From positions 2,294,001-2,358,000 of the forward strand of contig CP014761.1 in assembly GCA_001647635.1 (NCBI GenBank): DNA of 64,000 nucleotides, written 5' to 3'. Within the stretch, counting starts at the first letter, position 1. Every line of letters begins with the position of its first letter. A program made the position numbers and the translations under genes. Under the pieces are notes generated by a model. That model searched no databases and was not told the origin of the DNA. It worked only from the letters and a program-made list of their open reading frames with translations. Shown piece by piece: positions 11,204 through 18,965 of this stretch. This DNA is from Leifsonia xyli. GTDB lineage: Bacteria; Actinomycetota; Actinomycetes; Actinomycetales; Microbacteriaceae.

Positions 11204-11785
11204 CTACTGCTGCGACTCGGCCGCCGAGTCGCCGGTCGATGCGGGCGTCGTCGGCTCCTCGTCCGCGACCCAGAGCTCGTCGTCGGCGCGGAAGGTCTGC
11301 CAGACGGCGTACAGCAGTCCGACGGCCGCAATGAGTCCCAAACCGATGGCGATGACGCCGCCGGCACCGGGGCCGGACTTCTGGGGCTCCACCTTGACCT
11401 TCTTCGTCAGCTCCTTGCGCGCCTTCTGGAAGTCGCCGGCGAACGCGGCGGAACGTGCGGCTCGCGCGTGGTCGACCACCGAGAGGGCGGTGCCGACGAC
11501 CGTGCCGACGGCCGGGATGACATCGCGGACGACCTTCTCGCGGGCCTGGCCGGCGTAGCGGCCCGCGGTGTCCTTGGCCGCTTGCGCCGTGGGGACGACG
11601 TACTGGTCGTACCCCTCACGGACGCGCGGCGCGATCTCCTCGCGGGTGTAGTAGGCCGCCTGCTTGCGGGCCTCGGCGGCAAGCGCGTTGGCGTTGGCCA
11701 GGACCTCCTGCTGCTGACTCCACAGCTCCTCGGCTCCGCTGCGCAGTCGCTTGAGTTCCTTCTGGCGCTTCCGTGTCAGGCTCAT
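11204..11785 (-). CDS. hypothetical membrane-anchored protein
   Basis: 193-residue protein of unknown function. A highly charged coiled-coil-like N-terminal half (Lys/Glu/Gln-rich; tracts such as AEELWSQQQEVLANANALAAEARKQ in pieces) is followed by amphipathic Ala-rich repeats, one strong membrane helix near residues 147-167 (GVIAIGLGLIAAVGLLYAVW) and an acidic tail. Start at the ATG preceded by a perfect GGAGG; a much longer upstream frame has no support. It resembles proteins annotated only as hypothetical in relatives. It is divergent from the cyclophilin gene. Confidence 0.75.
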   Translation of the reverse strand: MSLTRKRQKELKRLRSGAEELWSQQQEVLANANALAAEARKQAAYYTREEIAPRVREGYDQYVVPTAQAAKDTAGRYAGQAREKVVRDVIPAVGTVVGTALSVVDHARAARSAAFAGDFQKARKELTKKVKVEPQKSGPGAGGVIAIGLGLIAAVGLLYAVWQTFRADDELWVADEEPTTPASTGDSAAESQQ

Positions 11786-11908
11786 CTGTTCCTCCGTCGA
11801 GTCATCGGTGGCGACTGACTCCATCTTGCCACCGAAAGGGCTGGGGATGGCCCGAGAGCTCTCACGGCTGCCCGGGTCGTCTATACGCCCTGTGCAAGAA
11901 TTGGTGCC

Positions 11909-12448
11909 ATGTCTAAGCACACCGCTGTCGCCACGCTCCACACTAACTACGGAGACATCAAGGTCAACCTCTTCGGCAATCACGCGCCGAAGACGGTCCG
12001 CAACTTCGAGGGCCTGGCGACGGGCGAGATCGAGTGGACGCATCCCGCCACCGGCGAGAAGACGAACGCTCCTCTCTATAACGGTGTGGTCTTCCACCGC
12101 ATCATCCCCGGCTTCATGATCCAGGGCGGCGACCCGCTCGGTCAGGGCGTCGGCGGCCCGGGCTACCAGTTCGACGACGAGATCAACCCGGAGCTCGATT
12201 TCACCCAGCCGTACATCCTCGCGATGGCGAACGCCGGCGTCCAGGGCGGCCGCGGCACGAACGGCTCGCAGTTCTTCATCACGGTCGCCCCGACCACCTG
12301 GCTGCAGGGCAAGCACACGATCTTCGGCGAGGTCGCGGACGACGCGTCGCGCAAGATCGTCGACAAGCTGGCCGAGGTTCCGACCGACGCGCGCGACCGG
12401 CCGCTGGACGACGTGGTCATCGAGTCGATCGACATCGAGCAGGTCTGA
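11909..12448 (+). CDS. ppiA: cyclophilin-type peptidyl-prolyl cis-trans isomerase
   Basis: 179-residue cytoplasmic cyclophilin that catalyses proline isomerisation in protein folding. Active-site motifs are VVFHRIIPGFMIQGGD (catalytic Arg in FHRI), GTNGSQFFIT and WLQGKHTIFGEV. There is no signal peptide. This isomerase lies in the same origin-proximal position in other actinobacteria. The rhomboid gene follows after 25 bases. Confidence 0.95.
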   Translation: MSKHTAVATLHTNYGDIKVNLFGNHAPKTVRNFEGLATGEIEWTHPATGEKTNAPLYNGVVFHRIIPGFMIQGGDPLGQGVGGPGYQFDDEINPELDFTQPYILAMANAGVQGGRGTNGSQFFITVAPTTWLQGKHTIFGEVADDASRKIVDKLAEVPTDARDRPLDDVVIESIDIEQV

Positions 12449-12473
12449 ACAGAAAGGCGGGCGGAGTAGAACC

Positions 12474-13328
12474 ATGACTCAGCCCGTCGGCGCGCGCTCC
12501 AATTACTGCTACCGCCATCCCGATCGCGAGAGCTACGTGCTCTGCCAGCGGTGCGGCCGCACCATCTGCGGTGAGTGCCAGACCCCTGGCGCGGTCGGTG
12601 TGGTGTGCCCGGAATGCATGGCGCAGCAGCGCGCCTCGCACCCGCGCACCAAGCCGGCGTGGATGACGCGTCTGACCGGGCAGGGTGCGCCTGTCGTGAC
12701 CTACGCCATCATCGGCGTGTGCGTCCTGGTCTTCATCGTGCAGACCGTCGGCGATCTGCTCGGCTTCCAGGTGACGAACGCCCTGCGCTACGCGGGCGCG
12801 TACTCGTATCCGGCGTCCGTGTCCGGAGCGTTCGAGCCATGGCGGATGTTCACAAGCATCTTCGCGCACGCGAACATCCTGCACCTGCTGCTCAACATGT
12901 ACACGCTGTTCATCTTCGGCTCGGCGCTCGAGCCGATGCTGGGACGTGCCCGCTATCTGGCCTTGTTCCTGATCAGTGGTTTCGCGGGTTCGCTCGGCGT
13001 GCTCCTCATCGCCTCTCCCGTCGTGCCGGTTGTCGGCGCGTCCGGAGCGATCTTCGGTCTCTTCGGCGCCTACTTCATCATCCAGCGACGGCTGGGCGGC
13101 AACGCGACCCAGATGCTGGTCCTGCTCGCCATCAACCTCGGGATCGGGTTCCTCCCCGGGTTCAACATCGCGTGGCAGGCGCACGTCGGCGGACTCATCG
13201 GCGGCGTGCTGGTGGGCCTGATCTTCGTGGAGACGCGCCAGGCGAACCGGCGGCGGTGGCAGCTGCCCTTGCTCGTCCTGCTCTGCGTCGTCTTCGTGGC
13301 GCTGAGCCTCATCCACGTCTTCGTGTAA
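12474..13328 (+). CDS. rhomboid family intramembrane serine protease with N-terminal zinc-finger
   Basis: 284 residues. The N-terminal 50 residues carry Cys/His pairs (Cys12, His15, Cys24, Cys27, Cys32, Cys35, Cys45, Cys48) resembling a B-box-like zinc finger. The rhomboid domain has about six membrane helices; the catalytic dyad is Ser190 in GASGAIFG and His237 in QAHVGG. The loop motif LEPMLGRARYL and the HLLLNMY helix are present. Rhomboids cleave substrates within the membrane; no substrate can be inferred. The stop codon lies inside the 13-bp inverted repeat of the DnaA-box cluster. Confidence 0.93.
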   Translation: MTQPVGARSNYCYRHPDRESYVLCQRCGRTICGECQTPGAVGVVCPECMAQQRASHPRTKPAWMTRLTGQGAPVVTYAIIGVCVLVFIVQTVGDLLGFQVTNALRYAGAYSYPASVSGAFEPWRMFTSIFAHANILHLLLNMYTLFIFGSALEPMLGRARYLALFLISGFAGSLGVLLIASPVVPVVGASGAIFGLFGAYFIIQRRLGGNATQMLVLLAINLGIGFLPGFNIAWQAHVGGLIGGVLVGLIFVETRQANRRRWQLPLLVLLCVVFVALSLIHVFV

Positions 13329-13385
13329 TTACCCACATCGCGTGGATAAGTTATCCACAGGCTTATTAACACTGTGGGTAATTAC
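13325..13385. repeat. 13-bp perfect inverted repeat flanking DnaA boxes
   Basis: GTAATTACCCACA at 13325-13337 and its exact reverse complement TGTGGGTAATTAC at 13373-13385, 35 bases apart. Each arm holds a TTACCCACA sequence, one mismatch from the E. coli DnaA box. The left arm includes the rhomboid stop codon. Confidence 0.9.
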
Positions 13386-13481
13386 ACTGCTGTAACTCTC
13401 CACAGGCTTATTAACACTGGGGAAATCGTCGGCCAACGCGCGGCAACTGTTCACAGGGTCCCTGTGGACAACTGTGGAAAA
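13329..13481. other. cluster of DnaA-box-like 9-mers
   Basis: Within about 150 bases: TTATCCACA at 13351-13359 (perfect, + strand), TGTGGACAA at 13463-13471 (perfect actinobacterial box TTGTCCACA, - strand), TGTGGAAAA at 13473-13481 (fits TTWTNCACA, - strand), CGTGGATAA at 13341-13349 and TTACCCACA at 13329-13337 and 13373-13381 (one mismatch each), and CTGTTCACA at 13447-13455 (weaker). The stretch is visibly AT-richer than its surroundings, with TTATTAACA twice. DnaA boxes normally gather between dnaA and dnaN; this group lies about 12.6 kb from the dnaN end. It may be an accessory DnaA-binding locus. Confidence 0.75.
13354..13419. repeat. 21-bp direct repeat, 45-bp period
   Basis: A 21-base sequence beginning TCCACAGG and ending TTATTAACACTG occurs at 13354-13374 and 13399-13419, identical in both copies. 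The first copy is fused to the perfect DnaA box TTATCCACA; in the second the box reads CTCTCCACA. Such iteration is typical of origin or regulatory protein-binding arrays. Confidence 0.9.
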
Positions 13482-13486
13482 CACGA

Positions 13487-13517
13487 AGCCCGGGCCGGCG
13501 GGAAGCCGACCCGGGCT
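13487..13517 (-). terminator. intrinsic terminator of crgA
   Basis: AGCCCGGG (13487-13494) pairs with CCCGGGCT (13510-13517), with a further CGGC/GCCG inside. Read on the minus strand it lies 22 bases after the crgA stop and is followed by TCGTGTTTTCC, a T-rich tail that overlaps the last DnaA box. Confidence 0.7.
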
Positions 13518-13539
13518 CGAGGCACGGGATGCGCGGGGT

Positions 13540-13800
13540 CTACCGCCAGCGCGTGGTCATGAGGAAGCCGATGAAGGCGATCCCGAAGCCGACGAGGATG
13601 TTCCAGGCGCCGAGCGCCGGGATGGGGTACTGGTTCTGGCTGACGTAGAAGACGATGATCCAGATCAGGCCGAGCAGCATGAAGCCGAACATCAGCGGCT
13701 TGAACCACACCGGGTTCGGCGCCTCTTCTCCGGACGCCGCTGCAGTGCGCTCAGCGCGGGCGGGTCGCTCGGGTTTCGTCTTCGACTTGCTGCGTGCCAT
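13540..13800 (-). CDS. crgA: cell division protein CrgA
   Basis: 86-residue protein with a basic N-terminal tail (about 30 residues), the motif NPVWFKPLMFGFMLLG and two membrane helices (about residues 35-56 and 67-83). CrgA interacts with the septum machinery (FtsZ, FtsQ and PBPs in mycobacteria; a septation inhibitor in Streptomyces). It is encoded beside the pknB/pbpA operon as in other actinobacteria. Start chosen at the ATG giving MARSKSKTKPER. Confidence 0.95.
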   Translation of the reverse strand: MARSKSKTKPERPARAERTAAASGEEAPNPVWFKPLMFGFMLLGLIWIIVFYVSQNQYPIPALGAWNILVGFGIAFIGFLMTTRWR

Positions 13801-13908
13801 AGCACCACAGTGTAGCGGGGAAGGCAGGAGGCTTCCTGATGCCCCGTACGGGGGACGGCCTGTGGAATGCTGCCCGATTCCCCAGCGCCGCTCTCTAGAA
13901 TGCGACAC

Positions 13909-14670
13909 ATGACCACCGAGGAGACGCGCAGGGCCCGGCGACGCCGGCCGCACCGGCGTCCCACCGTGCTCGGGGTGCTGGGCGAGCTGCTCATCACCGG
14001 CGGCGTGCTGGTCCTGCTGTTCCTCGGCTGGCAGATCTGGTGGAACAACCTCGTCACCTCCAACCAGCAGACATCGGCGGCCGCGGAGCAGAGCCAGAAG
14101 TGGATCGACGACGCGATCAAGGCGCCGAAGCCGACACCGGAACCCGAGGCCGATCCGCCCGTGCTGGCGAAGCCGGCCCCCTACGAGCCGTTCGCGGTGC
14201 TGTACGTGCCGCGACTCGGGCCCGACTGGAAGCGCACCATCCGGCAGACCGTCGACACCGAGCGCGTGCTCAACAGCTATACCGCCGGCGTCGGCCATTA
14301 CATCGACACCCAGATGCCGGGCCAGGTCGGCAACTTCGCCGTCGCCGGCCACGACTCCGGGTGGGGCAATACCTTCATCGACCTGTCGAAGCTGCGCATC
14401 GGCGACCGCATCTACGTCCAGACCAAGGACGGCTGGTACACGTACACGTTCCGCAACTTCGAGTACGTGCAGCCCTCGGCGGTCGGTGTGCTCCTGCCGG
14501 TCCCGCGACAGCCCGGCGCGACGCCGGTCGAGCGGTTCATGACCATCACGACGTGCAATCCGCCCTTCGCCGCGGGGGAGCGGCTCATCGCGTACAGCGT
14601 CTACCAGTCGTTCGCGCCCCCGCAGGATGTGCCGAGCGAGATCGCCGCCGTCGTCGGACAGGGAGGCTGA
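13909..14670 (+). CDS. class E sortase
   Basis: 253-residue membrane-anchored cysteine transpeptidase that attaches proteins to the cell wall. It has a basic cytoplasmic tail, a membrane helix at about residues 20-42 and the sortase domain from about residue 90. Catalytic residues are His148 in AVAGHDSGWG, Cys216 in TITTCNPPF and Arg225 in GERLIAY. The TLTTCNP-type Cys motif fits class E, the actinobacterial housekeeping type. Start chosen at MTTEETRRARRR. A tiny membrane-protein gene and pabA follow with almost no spacing. Confidence 0.93.
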   Translation: MTTEETRRARRRRPHRRPTVLGVLGELLITGGVLVLLFLGWQIWWNNLVTSNQQTSAAAEQSQKWIDDAIKAPKPTPEPEADPPVLAKPAPYEPFAVLYVPRLGPDWKRTIRQTVDTERVLNSYTAGVGHYIDTQMPGQVGNFAVAGHDSGWGNTFIDLSKLRIGDRIYVQTKDGWYTYTFRNFEYVQPSAVGVLLPVPRQPGATPVERFMTITTCNPPFAAGERLIAYSVYQSFAPPQDVPSEIAAVVGQGG

Positions 14671-14672
14671 CC

Positions 14673-14831
14673 ATGTACGCAGCGCTCTGGCGCCTTCTGC
14701 CCGGCCCGTGGTGGGTCCGGCTCCTGCTTCTGCTCGTCCTGATCGCGGTCGTGCTGTTCGCACTGGTTACCTGGGTGTTCCCTTGGGTGGATTCGCTCGT
14801 CGGTCCGCAGGAAGGTACCGTGGGCACGTGA
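14673..14831 (+). CDS. small membrane protein (52 aa)
   Basis: 52-residue protein beginning MYAALWRLLPGPWWVRLL, with a single long hydrophobic helix (about residues 13-42) and a short C-terminal tail. It begins two bases after the sortase stop and overlaps the pabA GTG by 4 bases, so it is part of the operon. The gene is conserved in position in relatives (from memory) but has no known role; a sortase-associated membrane peptide is one possibility. Confidence 0.75.
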   Translation: MYAALWRLLPGPWWVRLLLLLVLIAVVLFALVTWVFPWVDSLVGPQEGTVGT

Positions 14832-15466
14832 CCCGCGTCCTCGTCATCGACAACTACGACAGCTTCGTCTACACGCTGAACGGCTACCTCCAGGAGCTCG
14901 GCGCCGAGACCGAGGTCGTGCGCAACGACGACATCGCGGTCGAGGACCTGCCCGCGAAGCTCGCCGAGTACGACGCGGTCCTCATCTCTCCCGGACCGGG
15001 CAAACCCGCCGACGCGGGCGTCTCGATCCCGGTCGTCGAGCAGGTGCTATCGACCGGGCAGCCCCTCCTGGGCGTCTGCCTCGGCCACCAGGCGATCGCC
15101 GAGGCCTTCGGCGGCGTCGTCACCAACGCCGAGGAGCTCATGCACGGCAAGACGTCGCAGGTCGCTCACGACGACAGCCCGCTGTTCGACGGCGTGGCAC
15201 AGCCCTTCACGGCGACGCGGTACCACTCGCTCGCGGTGGTCGACGGCACGCTTCCGGACGACCTGAACGTGACCGCGCGCACGCCCGGCGGCGTCATCAT
15301 GGCGTTGCAGCACCGTGAGGCGCCGATCTACGGCGTGCAGTTCCACCCGGAGTCGGTGCTCACCGAGGGCGGCTACCGGATGCTCGGCAACTGGCTCGAG
15401 GTCGCCGGATTGGCCGGTGCTGCCGAGGCGTCGAGGACGCTCAGCCCGCTGGTCAAGCTGGGCTGA
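14828..15466 (+). CDS. pabA: aminodeoxychorismate/anthranilate synthase glutamine amidotransferase subunit
   Basis: 212-residue class I glutamine amidotransferase supplying ammonia for p-aminobenzoate (folate) or anthranilate (tryptophan) synthesis. The catalytic triad is Cys84 in LLGVCLGHQA with His173 and Glu175 in QFHPES; DNYDSFVYTL and SPGPGKP are also present. The GTG start overlaps the upstream stop as GTGA. The partner chorismate-binding subunit is not adjacent, so PabA and TrpG cannot be separated; actinobacterial synteny favours a shared or PabA role. Confidence 0.93.
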   Translation: MTRVLVIDNYDSFVYTLNGYLQELGAETEVVRNDDIAVEDLPAKLAEYDAVLISPGPGKPADAGVSIPVVEQVLSTGQPLLGVCLGHQAIAEAFGGVVTNAEELMHGKTSQVAHDDSPLFDGVAQPFTATRYHSLAVVDGTLPDDLNVTARTPGGVIMALQHREAPIYGVQFHPESVLTEGGYRMLGNWLEVAGLAGAAEASRTLSPLVKLG

Positions 15467-15487
15467 GTCCGACAGGCACGAAGCGCG

Positions 15488-17182
15488 TCAGCCGGAGCAG
15501 TAGGTCAGGTCGACGGTCGTCCCCTGCGGCACGTCTCCCGGTGCGACGGACTGGGTGTGCACCATCGTCGCGCCCTTGTCCTGCGGGCAGGTGGGATCCG
15601 GCTTCGGATTGGCCGTCAGGCCGAGCTGAGACAGGATGCCCGTGGCGGCCTGGATCGTCTGACCGGTCAGGTCGGTGAGCGTCACCTTGCCGCTCGACAC
15701 GTGGAGCCCGATCGGATCGCCCTCGTGCGCAGAGGCGTTCGGTGCCGGGTCGGTCGTGATCACGACGTTGGCCGGCACGCTCGGCGAATTCTCCGAGGTC
15801 GTCGGACCGACGGTGAGCCCGGCCTGTTGCAGCGCGGCCGTGGCGGCATCCACCGTCATGTTGTGCACATCCGGTACCGTGACCGTCTTCTTACCCGTCG
15901 ACACGTACACCGTGATGGTGTCACCGGTGGCGACGACGATCCCGGCGCCGGGATCGGTGCGGATGACCTGGCCCTGCGCATACGTGGGGCTGGATTCGGT
16001 GGACTGCACCCACTTGAGCTTCATGTCGTCGAGCTGGGCCGTGGCCTTGTCGAGCGTCTGGCCCGAGAGGTTGGGGACCTTGCGGGAGGTGTCGGGCATC
16101 GTGGTGCTCGGCGCGAGGCGGAGCACCCACGCGAGGACGGCGACGATGACGACGGCCATGATCGCGATGCCGGCCCAGATCCAGATCACCGGTGGGCGCC
16201 GCTGCGTGCGCGTCATGGTCTGGTCCTCGGCGAGCTGACGGAACGCGGCCTCCGGGCCCGACACGGCGCTCGGCGGAGCGCCGAACAGCGTCTCGGCCAA
16301 CTCGTCCTCGTGCTTGCGCTTCGGGATGCGGCCGGCGGCGGCCTCCTCGAGGTCGGCGCGGAACTCGGCGACGGTCTGGTAGCGCTCGAAGCGGTCCTTG
16401 GTGAGCGCCCGGGCGACCACCACATCCATCGCCGGCGAGACCTTGGGGTTCACGGTGCTCGGGGCGACCGGGGTCTCGCTGACGTGCTGGTAGGCGACGG
16501 CGACCGGGGTGTCGCCGCGGAAGGGCGGCCTGCCGGTCAGCATCTCGAACAGCACGACGCCGGTCGAGTACAGGTCGGTGCGCGCGTCGACCGACTCGCC
16601 CTTCGCCTGCTCGGGCGAGAAGTAGCTGGCGGTGCCGAGCACCGCGGTCGTCTGGGCGACGGTGGCGGAGGAGTCGCTGATCGCGCGGGCGATGCCGAAG
16701 TCCATCACCTTGACCTGGCCGGTCTTGGTGATCATGACGTTGCCCGGCTTGATGTCGCGGTGCACGACGCCGGCGCGGTGCGAGTACTCGAGGGCGGTGA
16801 GAATGCCCTCGGTGATGCGCACGGCCTCCTGGACCTCGAGCGGACCGCGCTTGATCAGGTCTTTGAGGAGCACGCCGTCGACGTACTCCATGACGATGAA
16901 GGGCAGCTGCGCCTCGTGGCCGTTCGGCTCGCGCACCGTCTCTTCGCCTGCGTCGAAGACGCGGACGATCGTCGGGTGGGTCATGCGCGCGGCGGCCTGC
17001 GCCTCTTGACGGAAGCGGGTGCGGAACGCCGGGTCGGTCGCGAGCGACGGCTTGAGCAGCTTGATCGCGACGGTGCGGCCGAGACGGGAGTCGGTGCCGC
17101 GGTGCACGTCGGACATGCCGCCGCGACCGATGAGTTCGCCCACCTGATATCGGCCTGCGAGCAGGCGGCTATCTGGGCTCAA
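15488..17182 (-). CDS. pknB: Ser/Thr protein kinase PknB with PASTA repeats
   Basis: 564-residue transmembrane kinase that senses peptidoglycan and controls growth and division. The kinase domain spans about residues 11-275, with Gly loop GRGGMSDV, Lys41, catalytic HRDIKPGN (Asp143) and DFG (Asp161). The activation loop contains adjacent threonines (QTTAVLGT). One membrane helix lies near residues 333-355, then at least three extracellular PASTA repeats. The start is a TTG with an AAGGAG site. It is the last gene of the fhaA-to-pknB operon and is convergent with pabA. Confidence 0.96.
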   Translation of the reverse strand: MSPDSRLLAGRYQVGELIGRGGMSDVHRGTDSRLGRTVAIKLLKPSLATDPAFRTRFRQEAQAAARMTHPTIVRVFDAGEETVREPNGHEAQLPFIVMEYVDGVLLKDLIKRGPLEVQEAVRITEGILTALEYSHRAGVVHRDIKPGNVMITKTGQVKVMDFGIARAISDSSATVAQTTAVLGTASYFSPEQAKGESVDARTDLYSTGVVLFEMLTGRPPFRGDTPVAVAYQHVSETPVAPSTVNPKVSPAMDVVVARALTKDRFERYQTVAEFRADLEEAAAGRIPKRKHEDELAETLFGAPPSAVSGPEAAFRQLAEDQTMTRTQRRPPVIWIWAGIAIMAVVIVAVLAWVLRLAPSTTMPDTSRKVPNLSGQTLDKATAQLDDMKLKWVQSTESSPTYAQGQVIRTDPGAGIVVATGDTITVYVSTGKKTVTVPDVHNMTVDAATAALQQAGLTVGPTTSENSPSVPANVVITTDPAPNASAHEGDPIGLHVSSGKVTLTDLTGQTIQAATGILSQLGLTANPKPDPTCPQDKGATMVHTQSVAPGDVPQGTTVDLTYCSG

Positions 17183-17238
17183 TGCGGACTCCTTGTCGGT
17201 GCGTGACTCCGGATAGTGTAGCGGGGCGTGGCTGGGTA

Positions 17239-17254
17239 TCTCCCCGAGGGGAGA
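17239..17254. other. hairpin between pknA and pknB
   Basis: TCTCCCC-GA-GGGGAGA, a perfect 7-bp stem with flanking GGG/CCC that could extend it, just past the pknA stop. No T-run follows, so it is more likely an mRNA processing or stability element, or a weak attenuator, than a full terminator. Confidence 0.45.
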
Positions 17255-17258
17255 CCCG

Positions 17259-18965
17259 TCACTTGCCGTTGCCGCCGGGGTTCGGCGTCGAGGTGGAGCC
17301 GACGACCTCGTACGGCAGCGCGGGCGACTGGCCCGACTCCACCGACTCGCCGCAGAAGATCGTGTAGGTCAGCTGGTAGGTGCCCGCGGCGCTCGGGGAC
17401 CACACCATCTTGGTGTCGTTGACCGGCGTCTGCGGCTGACCGTTCACGTACAGGCGGCGGCCGACGAGGTTCTGGCCGGCCGGGCACGTGGCCGAGCCGA
17501 AGTTCACCGTGATCTGCGACTGCGGGGTGCCCTGGCCGGACGGCGGGTTGGCCGAGACCGTGTCGGTCGGGGTCGGGATGGGTGCGACCGGACCGTAGAC
17601 CTTGACCGAGATGGTCGAGCCCTTCGGCACCGGACCGGTCGGGTTGACCGAGTACACCTTGTTGGCCTGGTCCTGCGTCGTCGCGGCGTTGCCCTGCGAG
17701 ACGTCGGCGACCATCCCGAGCTGCTGCAGCTTGTCGCGCGCCTGATCGGCGGTGAGGCCCAGGAAGTCGCTCTCGGTGATCTGCACGGTGTTGCTCGTGG
17801 GTGTCGGCGTCGGAGACGGCGTCGACGACTGCGTGACCGGCGGCGTGCTCGGCGTCGGCGTCGGTGCGGCCTTCGGCTGCGCCACCAGAGTGATGATCGT
17901 GCCGATGAGGATGAGCGCGAGCAGCGCGATGAGAGCGATCAGCGGCCAGGTCCAACGGCTGCGCTTGCGCTCCTCGACCGGCTCGGTGGTGGTGGTCTCC
18001 TCGACGACCGGGGCGACCGCGGTCGAGGGCAGCACAGTGGTCGCCGCCGTCGGGGCCGCGGTCGGCGACTGCATGAGCACGGTGGCTGCGTCGGTCGCGG
18101 CGGCGGCGCCCAGGATGGCCGGGACGGATGCTGCTGCTGCGCGGATGTCTCCACGGCGCAGGGCCTGCGCGGCGCGCGCGAGGTGCGCGGCCGAGGCGGG
18201 GCGGTCGGCGGGGTTCTTCGCGATGCACGCGAAAACCAGGTTGCGGACCGGCTCGGCGACCGTCGCCGGGAGCTCCGGGGGCGCCTCGTTGATCTGCGCC
18301 ATTGCGATCGCGACCTGCGACTCGCCGGTGAACGGGCGGCGTCCGGCGAGGCACTCGTACGCGACGATGCCGAGCGAGTAGATGTCGGTCGTCGGCGACG
18401 CCGGGTGGCCTGAGGCCTGCTCCGGCGAGAGGTACTGCACGGTGCCCATGACCTGGCCGGTGGCTGTGAGCGGCACCTGGTCGGCGATCCGGGCGATGCC
18501 GAAGTCGGTGATCTTGACGCGGCCGTCCGGCGTGATGAGGAGGTTGCCGGGCTTGATGTCGCGGTGGACCAGGCCGGCTGCGTGGGCGGCGTGCAGCGCG
18601 GCGGCGGTCTGGGCGACGATGTCGAGGGTGCGGTCGGTGCTGAGGACGTGCTCCCGCTCCAGGATGCTCGACAGTGCCTCGCCGGGGACGAGCTCCATCA
18701 CCAGGTAGGCGCTGCCCTCCTCCTCGCCGTAGTCGTAGACGTTGGCGATGCCCTCGTGGTTGACGAGGGCGGCGTGCCGCGCCTCCGCGCGGAAGCGCTC
18801 GAGGAAGCCGGGGTCGCCGAGGTACTCGTCCTTCAGGATCTTGATGGCGACGGTGCGCCCGATGACGAGATCGGTGGCCTGCCAGACCTCGCCCATCCCG
18901 CCGATCGCGATCCGCGACTGCAGCTCGTAACGTCCCCCGAAGGTGAGCCCTGCTGTGGGTCTCAT
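17259..18965 (-). CDS. pknA: Ser/Thr protein kinase PknA-like
   Basis: 568-residue receptor-type kinase. The kinase domain covers about residues 13-275, with IGGMGEVW, Lys42, HRDIKPGN (Asp136) and ITDFGIAR. After a Thr/Pro-rich linker there is one membrane helix near residues 340-362, a Thr/Pro stalk, a PASTA-like module (FLGLTADQARDKLQQLGM) and a C-terminal beta-rich domain with two cysteines. Mycobacterial PknA lacks such an extracellular part; this longer form occurs in Microbacteriaceae. The ATG overlaps the pbpA stop by 4 bases. Confidence 0.93.
   Translation of the reverse strand: MRPTAGLTFGGRYELQSRIAIGGMGEVWQATDLVIGRTVAIKILKDEYLGDPGFLERFRAEARHAALVNHEGIANVYDYGEEEGSAYLVMELVPGEALSSILEREHVLSTDRTLDIVAQTAAALHAAHAAGLVHRDIKPGNLLITPDGRVKITDFGIARIADQVPLTATGQVMGTVQYLSPEQASGHPASPTTDIYSLGIVAYECLAGRRPFTGESQVAIAMAQINEAPPELPATVAEPVRNLVFACIAKNPADRPASAAHLARAAQALRRGDIRAAAASVPAILGAAAATDAATVLMQSPTAAPTAATTVLPSTAVAPVVEETTTTEPVEERKRSRWTWPLIALIALLALILIGTIITLVAQPKAAPTPTPSTPPVTQSSTPSPTPTPTSNTVQITESDFLGLTADQARDKLQQLGMVADVSQGNAATTQDQANKVYSVNPTGPVPKGSTISVKVYGPVAPIPTPTDTVSANPPSGQGTPQSQITVNFGSATCPAGQNLVGRRLYVNGQPQTPVNDTKMVWSPSAAGTYQLTYTIFCGESVESGQSPALPYEVVGSTSTPNPGGNGK

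Noticed and set aside
17239..17254. Full intrinsic terminator separating pknA from pknB
   Set aside because: The stem is only 7 bp with a 2-base loop and no T-run follows; reported only as a hairpin.
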